This document shows positions 12,856 through 23,530 of a stretch of DNA of 64,000 nucleotides, one piece after another (the stretch's first letter is position 1; every line of letters begins with the position of its first letter). Location of the stretch: NCBI RefSeq assembly GCF_024679245.1, contig NC_090182.1, forward strand, positions 37,861,547 through 37,925,546, read 5' to 3'. The translations under genes and the position numbers were made by a program. This DNA is from Pseudorasbora parva. Lineage: Eukaryota; Chordata; Actinopteri; Cypriniformes; Gobionidae. Under the pieces are notes generated by a model. That model ran no database searches and was not told where the DNA came from. It saw only the letters and a program-made list of their open reading frames with translations.

Positions 12856-12907
<52 letters not shown>
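12856..12907. repeat. (TTA)n microsatellite
   Basis: About seventeen TTA units. They create a poly-leucine frame that is not a gene. Confidence 0.95.
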
Positions 12908-13023
12908 GGGGAGAAACCACTGCTTAACAGGGTGAAACAACACCATAATTAAAGAACTATTCACAATATTTTAGTATAGTAGGGTCCATATAGTTGTATT
13001 ATTTATTATAAACAATTATTTAA

Positions 13024-14233
13024 AGGTGTCATGAACTGGCTTGTTTAATTTTTGTATACTGTTGTCTGAGGTCAACTAATGAGGTCTGTGTGGTTTTTAC
13101 ATTCAAAAACATCATAACTAATAAGTAATAGGCTATTGTCTACACTGGTTTTGAAGCTCTTCCTGGGTTTTGATGGACATGCAGCACTGGACACTTGGAA
13201 GTAAACGGCCATGGCTAAGATTTGCATATTTAATGAGCTTCAGCTCCTGTCATATCTATGCCCCTGTCAGTTCAGTTCACATGAGGGAGGGGTTGTTTTG
13301 AAAGCGGCAACCGGAATTATTCAAGTACCTCTTTATCAAACAAACACAATGATTTATTTCTCATCCACTCACGATTGATTGGACTATACTTTTGTATAAC
13401 ATAGCCCGGACGATCGTTCGATATAAGCACGATACACATACACGTGTGCGCCCTTCAAATGTCAAGTCAAGAGGAAGAGAATAGCAGAACAAGAAAGGAA
13501 TATTACGAGATTAATTGACCTTTGAATCAGGACGTTGAGCTTTGCGAGCCCTGGCCCATACGTGTCTGAGTCCAGCGTGCGTAAGGTGTGTTCTGTTAGA
13601 CATGTACACATAAGCAAAACGATCTATAACAATGCAACACTATTACATATAAAAAAAAAACGTCTTACTCACATAAGTGTGTTGCACCATTCCTCCTGTC
13701 AGATCCAATATAGAAGAAACAGCGTTGTGTTTTAATCTCAATATGTCTACAAATCCAGCGCCACCTGAGATTTGTTAACAAACGATCGTTGTGTGTAATT
13801 AAGTGAACATGTACATGTCTTCCCCACGTGAGCTGGAACTTCATTAAAAATAAAGTTCAACCACACATTCCTAATATTATGATCTGACGGAAGCTTATGC
13901 AGCGACTGTGTTCTTCCACAACCAGGAATAACACAATATCTCGATATATGCTTCGGCATGTATCATTATTGCTGCTGGCAAGCATGATCCGATGAGTCGG
14001 TGGGCGGGGCTACTGAATTACACTTGCTTATTATTCTGTAGAGGCGGCGTTTTGTCAGTCGAAGAAGTCAAGATGCAAACACAATCATTTTCTCGGCATG
14101 GTGTCTATAAATGATTTTCTTTGACTAACAAGGATGTTTTCAGCTCTGAAACTTACAGGATAATCTTATATTACCATGACCTTTTATATATCAAAAGCTC
14201 AAGGGAAAGTTGATTTCTCAGTTCATCACCCCT
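13024..14233 (-). mobile_element. Kolobok-like DNA transposon, non-autonomous
   Basis: TTAA duplications flank the element (13020-13023 and 14234-14237). The ends are imperfect inverted repeats: AGGTGTCATGAACTGGC on the left, and AGGGGTGATGAACTGAG read inward from the right. The 1210-bp body contains a THAP-domain remnant on the minus strand. TTAA target sites combined with a THAP domain are the hallmark of the Kolobok superfamily, which is known biology; assigning this copy to it is inference. No DDE catalytic domain remains. Confidence 0.65.
13747..13959 (-). pseudogene. THAP-type zinc-finger remnant of a Kolobok-like transposase
   Basis: The frame starts MPKHISRYCVIPGCGRTQSL and continues HKLPSDHNIRNVWLNF, then HVGKTCTCSLNYTQRSFVNK. 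This has the THAP layout: an N-terminal C-x4-C pair, an invariant Pro and Trp, then C-x2-H. The second zinc pair has become CSLN, so the key His is lost, and the frame stops at 70 residues, shorter than the roughly 80-residue domain plus catalytic region. The upstream minus-strand ATG at 13959 matches the usual start of such proteins. It is probably dead. Confidence 0.6.
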
Positions 14234-14517
14234 TTAAAAAAAACAACTTTAACCCTCAAGCATTAGGCTTAGGGTTTGACAGAGGCCATTTTAATTTAAA
14301 AAAAATCATACTTAACATTGAAGTATAAAGTTGATATGCCATGGCTTTAACCATGAAAACACAATTATTCCAGGTCATGGATATTAAAGCCTTGGGTATG
14401 ATACTTTATCCATGTGCCTTAGGCTTTTGCATAAACATTTGCATTTGTAATAAATATGCATTAGAAAGAAAAAAAATCTATATGAACTTGGATGCATAAG
14501 GTGAGAGACTGACTTAA

Positions 14518-15024
14518 AGGGATAGCTCACTTTGAAATTAAATTTTGATATGTTTTAGCTTACCTCATGGGCATCCGAGATGTAGGAGTATTTGTTTCCC
14601 CAGTAGTTTCCATTTTGAGGTCAAACCGTTCTTGTCTGTGCCTCACATAATGCAGGTCTATGGTCACCACCTCAAAGAGCACACACATAGAAGTCCAAAT
14701 TAAACAATCCCCCATCGTAAGTACACATTGATGGCCATTGATGACACGAAACGAGCGGTTTGTGAGAGAAAACGAACAGTATTTATATCGTTTTTACCTC
14801 TTGTACACCACTACGTCCGACTGATCCGAGGGCGCGTGTGCGTGTTTCTTGTGGTGTACAAGAGGTTGAGGACTATGGAAGTCAATGGCTCCAGTTAACT
14901 GTTTTGTTACTGATATTCTACAAAATATCTTCCCTTGTGTTCAGCTGAAGAAAGAAATTCATACAGGTTTGAAACAACTTGAGGGTGAGCAAAGGATGAC
15001 AGAATTTTAGAGTGAACTATACCT
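14518..15024. mobile_element. TTAA-flanked MITE
   Basis: TTAA occurs at 14514-14517 and 15025-15028. The inverted ends are AGGGATAGCTCACTTTGAA on the left and AGGTATAGTTCACTCTAAA read inward from the right. The interior has a 15-bp hairpin (ACCTCTTGTACACCA at 14796-14810, complementary to 14852-14866). There is no coding sequence. This is the common cyprinid 'AGGGATAGTTCAC' type. Confidence 0.75.
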
Positions 15025-15028
15025 TTAA

Positions 15029-16654
15029 GGGAATAAAAATAATAATAATAATAATTTTATTATAATAATAATAAAAAAAATCTGTCATTTACTTACCATT
15101 TCTATTCCTTACTATATTGTGTCAAACTTTCTGTATAGTCCAAACATTGCTCAGGCTATTTTTAGGATTCTTTAATGATGCTTTTTGAAACTTGAAACTT
15201 CACATTGTAATTGCATGTAAAAGAACAACCAGCATGGTCTACAAATGTTCTTCCTACAGGTTCGAAACAACATCAGAATGAGTATACAGTACCAAATTAT
15301 ATTTTTGGAAAACTATTCCTTTGAACGTTGCTTGGTTTATATTGTCAGATGAGCTGCATAAGAGTATGTTCCCAGCTGGGAAGATAAAGGACGTCTGTGA
15401 GATGTGATGGCAAACGATAGGACTTATGAAAGGAACATACATTGGCTTTGAATAATTGAGCAGTACATCCAAGGGACGCTGTGCTGATTACAACACCTCA
15501 AAGAGCTGTAACGAAGCCATTTCCGCAAGGGCATGAATCGGATACATCGAAAATGTCAATATCAAACCAGGAAGACATATGGAAATAGATAACCTTGTAA
15601 TGTCCTTGAGTCTAAAGAGACCTAGAGATCTTCCCATCTGGCAGAATGCAAATCCCATTAGAGAGACATTATATTTAGATGTGCATTGTGTCATTGTATC
15701 CACTCTGCTGAGTTTATACTTACCTTAAAGTGCTGTGGTAGGCTATTCTGCAGTTAGAAAACAATAATGGCATCCTCAAGATGTCTGTCACCACTGCATT
15801 TAGAGAAAAGGAACAACAATATGTGTTATAATATAGCTTATTCTAATAATCAAATATAGGTAAAAACAGAATCAATTGGCTTTCAGTAAAAACATAATAT
15901 GCATTGGAACAATGTTCACTTTACTTTCATGTCTTGATGTGAGTTTGTATTACAAAAACTATGTGCATGGTGAAAAAAAATATTTTTTAATCTTTTTTTT
16001 TTTCAAACAACATTCTTAATAAATGTTTCCCAACAAAGCACCCTTGATTTTGAATGCCAACTAAAGGCAAACCGTCTCAATCATCAAATATATTTTGGTT
16101 AGGACAACTAAATACTGTATGTATTTTTCAGCAAACTAGCAACACAAGAAAATGTAATTAGCTGTAATTTAATTCCTGAACAGATTTTGATCTGACATGT
16201 AATTGAAGCAAACTCAGCAGTCTTTGTTTAGTAAAATATCATCTTCTTTAGAGGCAAAAATATTGTGCAATTATGTAGTTTTATACAGATGCATGTGGAC
16301 CTAAACTTCAACAACTGTGGCAACCAACAAACATCATTAAGTAAAAAGATGAGCTCTTAGCATCATTACACACTAAATAACCAACAGTGACAAAAACAGC
16401 AGCATAAATAAAGCCAGTAAACAGCAAAACAATAAGCCTCAACAGTAACTGCATATTTTATTCATGCATTTTGGGAGCTTGCAAACCCTCAACAAATCTA
16501 ACATTTCACATTATGTAATAGTTAAAGAACTTGGAAAAATATTTATGGGAATATTGTTGGCCTAATATGTTTTTATGTAGATTGAAATTAATAATCAAAA
16601 AAGACGCACTGATGAATACAATCTAGTTTCTTATTTTACAGTATAATGAGACAA
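15029..16654. other. Intergenic spacer without recognised features
   Basis: A short (AAT)n patch lies at about 15040-15075. The rest is AT-rich, with only chance frames on the minus strand at 15.25-15.70 kb. Confidence 0.5.
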
Positions 16655-17625
16655 TGAAACCAACCACAACAGACTGGACCATCTGACCAATCAGAGTAGA
16701 GTAGAGCTACCACAACAGACTGGACCATCTGACCAATCAGAGTAGAGTAGAGCTACCACAACCTGGACCAGAGGACCATCTGACCAATCAGAGCAGAGTA
16801 GACCAATCACAACAGACTGGACCATCTGACCAATCAGAGCAGAGTAGACCAATCACAACAGACTGGACCATCTGACCAATCAGAGCAGTGTAGACCAATC
16901 ACAACAGACTGGACCATCTGACCAATCAGAGCAGAGTAGACCAATCACACCAGACTGGACCATCTGACCAATCAGAGCAGAGTAGAACAATCACAACAGA
17001 CTGGACCATCTGACCAATCAGAGCAGAGTAGACCACAACAGACTGAACTATCTGACCAATCAGAACAGAGTAGACCAATCACAACAGACTGGACCATCTG
17101 ACCAATCAGAGCAGAGTAGAACAATCACAACAGACTGGACCATCTGACCAATCAGAGCAGAGTAGACCAATCACAACAGACTGGACCATCTGACCAATCA
17201 GAGCAGAGTAGACCACAACAGACTGAACTATCTGACCAATCAGAACAGAGTAGACCAATCACAACAGAGTAGACCAATCACAACAGACTGGACCATCTGA
17301 CCAATCAGAACAGAGTAGACCAATCACAACAGACTGGACCATCTGACCAATCAGAGCAGAGTAGACCAATCACAACAGACTGGACCATCTGACCAATCAG
17401 AGCAGAGTAGACCAATCACAACAGACTGGACCATCTGACCAATCAGAACAGAGTAGACCAATCACAACAGACTGGACCATCTGACCAATCAGAGCAGTGT
17501 AGACCAATCACAACAGACTGGACCATCTGACCAATCAGAGCAGAGTAGACCAATCACAACAGACTGGACCATCTGACCAATCAGAGCAGAGTAAACCAAT
17601 CACAACAGACTGGACCATCTGACCA
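16655..17625. repeat. 46-bp minisatellite with paired CCAAT boxes
   Basis: About twenty tandem copies of a 46-bp unit, whose core words are CAACAGACTGGACCATCTGA and CCAATCAGAGCAGAGTAG. A few units are shortened by 5-10 bp, and variant units recur (GAACTATCTG at about 17045 and 17225). Most units carry CCAATCA twice in the same orientation. The array sits in otherwise AT-rich DNA with no gene beside it. Confidence 0.95.
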
Positions 17626-19084
17626 ATATTTGTATTGTTCTTTTTTACCTTGGATGCATGTGATTGTATTGTATGAGCATAGGTGCATTTTAAAGAGACA
17701 TGCACACTGGCCATTTGGCAGAGTTATTGATGGAAGAGTTTCTTTCTTATTTATTTTTCTGCCAAACAGCAGCGAATGGTGCATTGTTACTTATTAAAGC
17801 TGTCTGCAGAACATTTTGTATTCAAATCAAAGCAACTCTTGTAAACAACTCTTGGCTGATAACACCTGCAATATTATTTCAGTTCATATTCATTACTGAT
17901 AATGCATTCAGTATTGTGTAATTATAATAGCTCCACAACGACCTTTAAATGGCAAGTTCATGGAGAAAATTGTATAATGTTCCTATATTAATATTTTAAG
18001 TTCCTGAAAATATTCAGAATGATATATAAAAAATATTTTGTCTTCCTTCCAATCTGGGTCTTTAACAACCTAGGTCTGTTTATTGCCCGCTCTTCTGTTT
18101 TAATAGATCTATTTTTTTAGCATTTATTGATCATCTCTCTCTTTTCTCACAGTTTCAGTGTTAATTAATAGTGTCGTGTTAAGTTTATAGCTCACAATGC
18201 TAAATAATGTAATGGCACTTCTGTTCATTCAAGTGTCAAGTTTTTAATTAGCAGACATTCAGCAGCCATTATGTCAGGAATGTCTTTTTTAAGCGCCAAT
18301 TTATGTATTACATGTAAAATGAAGATGCTTTTGAGAAATTGATTGTCATGCTAACATGCAAAATAAGATCGTCTACAGGTAAAAGTCTCAAATCTGAAGC
18401 CTAAAATTAACTTTTAGGCTAAGACTAGATCATCAAAAACTGTGATTTGAGAACAAACGGAATTTTGTGTCTGTCAGTCTCCCAAACCTGGCACACGATT
18501 ACTCAATTTAGAAGAGACCTGTCCAAAACAAGCTGGATTTCTCCCGACGGTCATTTCACCTCTCTCATGAAGATATCACTCACATCATCGTCACCCACAT
18601 CTAGGGCTCAGTCATTTATGACACCTCAAATCTGGCTTAAAGCAGAATAATAAATGGCACACTGAGAGCAAAAGTGCTAAAATTTCAATGCAGCTCAGAT
18701 TTGGGTAGTAAAAAGGCCTAAAATCTGCAGGCATGCTATTATGTATTTGAAAATACACTTGAGGACAGAGTTTGCTTTTGAATCACACAGGACTGACTAG
18801 CCTATTAACACAAAGCCATTCTTTAATCAGTACGAAATGCTTTCAGAAAGAGATTGTTAGCTCCAATTTCAAATTGGATTATCACATAACTGCCTGTGTA
18901 ATTGGATTTATGATTTCAGGTCTGCTTTGCATGATTGATAGATCTGAGGAAAAAGTCTGTGATTCAAGGTCAACTATCAGTACTCATGGTAATTAGTGAC
19001 ATAACAATAAAGGTCAGATAGGAAAACTGGGTAACACTTTATATGGAGGCCATGCCCATAATGATTTTGCTCATTTTATACTTA
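17626..19084. other. Intergenic spacer without recognised features
   Basis: AT-rich. No frame resembles a known protein. Confidence 0.5.
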
Positions 19085-19330
19085 TTTAAAAGTAAGTATT
19101 ACTATTTTATAAAAATATTTATAAAGACTGATTTAGGCCTGTACTACATTATAAGAAAAGTTATAGTTACCAAACTCAGTGTTCGCATTAACGAGAACCA
19201 ACAACAGAAGTCTGACAAACAGGTAGATGTATACTTAGAGAAAACAAAGAGCTAATTAGGCAACAGCTGAAAACAACGGCTAATCAAATTAGTAACCATG
19301 GTGACAAACAAGTTGACAAAGGGATGGAAC
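19085..19330. repeat. Dispersed repeat, LTR-like debris (pair with 23380-23520)
   Basis: Words such as AATTAGGCAACAGCTGAA and AATCAAATTAGTAACCATGG recur in the same order near 23.46-23.51 kb. Their style resembles the U3 region of teleost LTRs. The boundaries are unclear. Confidence 0.5.
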
Positions 19331-19368
19331 CAGGCAAGTGGTGGAAGGGAGTGATCAGGGAGGTGTGA

Positions 19369-19932
19369 AGCCTAGTTCACACTGGCGATTGAAACTCCTG
19401 CTGTGTGAACTGCGTTCTGACTGAAAATTACATCGGCGATGACCGACAGCCAATAAAAGAGTGAGATACAGGGCAGCAGGAGATTCAGGGAGGAGTTATG
19501 GAGCAGAATAGAAGTATTTTAATAGATATATTTACAATTCTATCAAACAGAAACAAAGGCCAAACACTTGCACATCCAGCCACAGCAGCAGCACATTACA
19601 AAATAGTTTATTTACCTCAAACTCTTATTGCAGAACACATTTTTAATAACAATTCAAAGTCTCGCGGGAGAACTCCGGTCTGACGCACGTGTGATCTCGC
19701 ATTGTTTACTTGTCAAGTCGCACGTGTAGTTGGGAAACGTAGTTTGCCCACCGGAGAGAGAGAGTTGTCGGCGATTCTTCCTCTTGTTCAGTCATGCAGT
19801 GTGAACTCCTCTGTCTTCAAACCATCGTGCAGTGTGAACACAGCAGTGACTGAATGATACCCCAGATAGTCATGCAGTGTGAATAGAGCAGTGACCCGAC
19901 GAGTTTGAAAAATGTGCAGTCTGAACTAGGCT
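19369..19932. mobile_element. MITE with AGCCTAGTTCACACT ends
   Basis: The left end is AGCCTAGTTCACACTGG, and the right end read inward gives AGCCTAGTTCAGACTGC, so the termini are clear inverted repeats. The 564-bp body repeats the motif CATGCAGTGTGAA several times near its right end, as subterminal binding repeats would. No target duplication is clear (flanks GGAGGTGTGA and TGAGGGTGCC are only similar), so the superfamily (PIF/Harbinger or hAT) is open. It separates two LTR-like blocks. Confidence 0.6.
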
Positions 19933-20680
19933 TGAGGGTGCCACAGTTCTCTGAGAGAGGACTCAAATGCAGGAATGAGTGATCAGGGGATTATTAACAA
20001 GACAGCTGACAAAGACAAGGAATGGTGAGGAGGTGAACACAGTCCAAACAGTAGGCAGATAAAGAACACAATCACAGGCAGAAAGAGCAGCCACTATAAC
20101 TTGCTCAAGAAGGTTGTAGACTGGAGAGCAGTTCTGTCAGAGAACAGCGAGACCAGACGATACCAGCGATGGCCAGGCAGGAATCCTAGGGCAATGCAAT
20201 CAGGTATCTCAGGAAACACACCAAACTGCTGCTAGGCCAAGAGAACAAGCTGCCAGAGAATCTCTGCTTGTAGGACAGATACTAGAGACACAGGAAACAA
20301 GGCAGGACCAAAAGTCAGTACTCACACATAGCATAACAGCACACGTAGGCACAACATATAACGAACCAGCAACACATGAGGGAAAGAGCACACATTATAA
20401 AGGGAGCAGAAGACATGAGTGAAAACACTCAGACAAACAAGGAGCAGAGAACACGAGGGAAGGGTGAGCACACTCAAACAAGGAACAGGTGAGCACACAA
20501 TTAGTGAAACGAGGACTAAACAAGGGGGCGTGGTAAAATGAAACAACGAGGTGGGACACAAGGAGCACAAGTCAAACACAAATCAAGACAGAGCCATGTG
20601 TTCAAGCATAACACACAAAAAGAAAAACACACTAAACAATGACAAAACAGACAGAGATATCAGAGGAGAACCCTGGCAGA
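19933..20680 (-). mobile_element. LTR of family 1, minus orientation
   Basis: Read on the minus strand, this carries a TATA-like CTTTATAATG near 20400, a long pyrimidine-rich stretch, the signal-like CTTGTTAATAATCC near 19995, and then TGCATTTGAGTCCTC. That is the layout of a teleost LTR ending. It shares order and wording (CCCTCATGT..GTTGCTGGTTCG) with the plus-strand LTR at 28.98-29.81 kb. No internal retrotransposon sequence joins it, so it is a solo LTR or a fragment. Its outer limit near 20680 is approximate. Confidence 0.55.
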
Positions 20681-21007
20681 TGGAAGGTGGAGCCACACAG
20701 AGACGAAGGGGTGGACAGCCGAAGCTATCCAAGACGACGGCGGCTCACAAGTCTGTGTAAATAGGCTGACGATGTCTAAGCCAGATGGAGCCAGTATGCC
20801 GAAAGGAGCATTGTGGAGCCAGGTTGTCTCCAGGCAGAGGAATCAGGGTGATGGTTGAGGTGGAAACACTTGGATCAGCAGCCAGAGGTGGAGCCAGGGG
20901 ATCCCACAGCCCAGTCAGAGATGGCTCGCAGGATGTTACAATTTAATTTACGTCACAGAGAGATGGCAGAGGATGAATTGAGCTGACTGGAGACAACAGC
21001 AGCCATA
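20681..21007. other. Unassigned GC-balanced segment
   Basis: It lies between the LTR and the SINE and probably derives from a repeat (GGTGGAGCCA words recur). No frame is supported. Confidence 0.35.
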
Positions 21008-21562
21008 TCACCCTGTAGCCCACGACTGGTTTCCCACTGAAGCTAAGAAGGGCTGAGCCTGGTCAGTACCTGGATGGGAGACTAACTGGGAAAACCAGGT
21101 AGCTGCTGGTAGAGGTGTTAGTGAGGCCAGCAGGGGGTGCACACCTTGTGGTCTGTGTGGGTCCTAACACCCCAGTATAGTGATGGGGACACTGTACTGT
21201 CAAAGAGCACTGTCTTTTTAGAGACGTTAAACCGAGGTCCCGACTCTTTGTGGTTGTTAAGAATCCCAGGATGTCCTTTGATGAAGAGTAGGGGTGTAAC
21301 CGCGGCATCCTGGATAAATTTGCCCTTTGGACTCTTTCCATCAGGGCCTCCTAATAATCCCCATATAATGATTGGCTTAATCACTCTTGTCTCCTTTCCA
21401 CCAATCAGCTGGTGTGTGGTTAGCATTCTGGCGCAATATGGCTGCCGTCGCATCATCCAGGTGGATGCTGCACATTGGTGGTGGTTGAGAAGATTCCCTC
21501 TATGTAAAGTGCTTTGAGTGCCTATAAATGTAACAAATTATATTATTATTATTATTATTATA
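21008..21562 (+). mobile_element. SINE3-type SINE (5S rRNA-derived)
   Basis: The head at about 21010-21112 is a diverged 5S rRNA gene. GAAGCTAAGAAGGGCTGAGC and CTGGATGGGAGAC correspond to the 5S internal control region (box A and box C), followed by GGGAAAACCAGGT. The body and tail (AGTGCTTTGAGTGCCTATAA then ATGTAAC) correspond to a LINE-type 3' end, and the element finishes with a short (ATT)n. This is the SINE3 architecture described in zebrafish. The internal RNA polymerase III promoter is recognisable but carries substitutions. Confidence 0.9.
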
Positions 21563-22169
21563 ACAGAGACTAGGCTGGACCTGGAAGAGGAGGCAGGAGA
21601 GAGAGGCTGGGTAGGACCCGCCATTCTGAAGACGGCACTACTGAGAATGTAGGGATTGTGGTACAGAACAATCCTCTCTTTTTTTCCAGCATTTCATCAA
21701 CAGAGTTCAGTGTGCATTAACTCACTGCATTGAGGGTGTGGGCAGGGAACCACCCCAATCCCTCAAACTCCCACATTGCTTCCTCAAATCCAGGTGATAG
21801 GACTGACTCACACACCAGGTCAGGCTCAGTCCTGTGGTCCAGTGCTCAGGCTCCGAGGCATTGTTCGGCTCTGGTGCATTCTGTAGCACTGGCAGCTCCA
21901 TCAATGCAGGTTCTAGCACTCCGTCTGCTGGGGCCTCTGGCTGTCATTCCATGCAGCAAGATATCCAGACATCTGATATCAGCCTCCCTCCACCTAAGTC
22001 CTTTGATGTCTGGGAGGTCTACTGGCTAATAGTAACTAGCACCGAACCAAAATAGAGTTTTTAATGTATCATCGTTATAATTAGTCTGTATGGCGAGTCG
22101 GCAGGAATCCAAGGAGTAATCCAAAAATGTAAGACCTTTTGGGCCAATATCAGTGAATTGCGCTACGGA
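21563..22169. other. Unassigned segment between SINE and solo LTR
   Basis: A moderately GC-rich stretch with overlapping short frames in both directions at 21.72-22.05 kb. None looks like a protein family. It may be repeat-derived. Confidence 0.35.
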
Positions 22170-22174
22170 ATCCA

Positions 22175-22555
22175 TGTGGCAAAGGGGTCGTGGTTCTGCG
22201 AGGTCTGCAGGGGGAGAGAGAGCTCAGAGCGGAGCGGCAGGTAAGTAGGTCAAGCACAGATGACGAACACCTGTTTCTGATTGCAGTAATTGGCAGGGAG
22301 AGAGCGCATTTAAGGCGCGGCCGGGAGAGAGCTGGGAGAGAGAGTTGGACTGGGACTTCGCGACTTTTCGCAACTGAGAAAGTGAACCTGAGCTGTTAAA
22401 AGAGGATCCTTAAAGGAACGATCGAGATCGAAGGAATAGAGAGTCACGCCACGGAGTGTTTGTTTTGTTTGAATTCAAAGAGACTGAATAAAAGCAAGTC
22501 CCAGTCAAAGCCGACCCCTGTCTTCTTCCTTCCATACACAACGAACTTTACTACA
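22175..22555 (+). mobile_element. Solo LTR of family 2 with perfect 5-bp TSD
   Basis: The LTR begins TGTGGCAAAGG and ends ACGAACTTTACTACA, so it has TG...CA-type ends. It is flanked by ATCCA on both sides (22170-22174 and 22556-22560). A promoter-like GCATTTAAGGCGCGGCC lies near 22308 and an AATAAA polyadenylation signal near 22487. At 381 bp it is close in length and 3' wording to the LTR at 39958-40337. No internal sequence follows, so it is a solo LTR, probably of a Ty3/gypsy-type element. Confidence 0.85.
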
Positions 22556-22929
22556 ATCCATTTCTGGGGTCGGTTTTTCTGTCACGCTTTTAAGAAAACC
22601 AAAGGTAGAAAACTGTACATTTCTCATCTATTACCACCCACTACAAATTATACAAATGACGGAAATAAGTGCAGTTCACACATCATTGGACGTGTCAAAA
22701 ATCAATTTAAAGAAATATTAACATTGAGTAAGAATCATGAATATTTTGAATGAGACTCGAGTGGACTCGGAAATAATCAGAGTCCTAATATGTTCGAGTA
22801 GGAGTCAAGACCGAGTTTAAATGCACACGAGTCCATGACAAGACCATTAAAACATTGTTTCGAGATCGAATCCGAGTATTGTTGGCGTTGCCTCATACTC
22901 ATGACCGGAAAAATGGAAATAGTCATAAT

Positions 22930-23192
22930 AAAAGTCCTGCTGCTCATGAGCCATGTGTTCGGCAACAATCGCTCCAGCGGCCTTGCTCAGCTCCCTTAGT
23001 CCTGCTCTGCTTCATACTACAGTAACATTATTAACCGCATCAATGAACATGATTTCTGCCCGAGTCCTGTCCCGTTTCTTTTCCAACGGCTCTGAGGTGA
23101 AAACCATGTGCCAGGATTCTGTGCTCGAACTTGAAGTCATCAAACTACGCCTTTGTTTTGAATAGCGGATGGAAAAGTTACATAGTGTAGCT
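22930..23192. mobile_element. Fragment of the 57.29-kb TTAA element family
   Basis: The right end reads ACATAGTGTAGCT followed by TTAA, matching the right end of the complete element at 57287-57662. The left end is missing. Confidence 0.5.
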
Positions 23193-23194
23193 TT

Positions 23195-23530
23195 AACCCA
23201 AATGTGAGACATTCAACCTGACCAATCAGATAATTACAACTTGCCTTGGGGACTATCAAATGGCCTTTAAGATGTGGGTTGAAGTAGTAAAGCAAATGTC
23301 TTTGTTCATTTTCAAATATCTTTGATTATTTTCAATCCAACACTAAAAGTGGTGTGTGAAAGAGCACAATGAAAAATATTTATGTAAAAAAGACTGTATT
23401 AACAGAAGACTCACAAACCAAACTAAGTGTTAGCATTTTAGCACTTTGAGAAAACAAAGAAGTAATTAGGCAACAGCTGAACCCAGCCACTAATCAAATT
23501 AGTAACCATGGCGACAATTAATGCACTAAC
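23195..23530 (+). repeat. Dispersed repeats, copy 2 (pairs with 11.19 and 19.09 kb)
   Basis: The first 150 bases match 11190-11405 and the last 150 match 19085-19330. That suggests these blocks once belonged to one element. Confidence 0.55.

Noticed and set aside
12713..12952. Frame ending in poly-leucine
   Set aside because: The leucines come from the (TTA)n tract.
16655..17625. CRISPR-like array
   Set aside because: Units are contiguous tandem repeats without unique spacers, in vertebrate DNA; it is a minisatellite.
21008..21130. Functional 5S rRNA gene
   Set aside because: Diverged from 5S and fused to a SINE body and tail; no terminator follows the 5S part.
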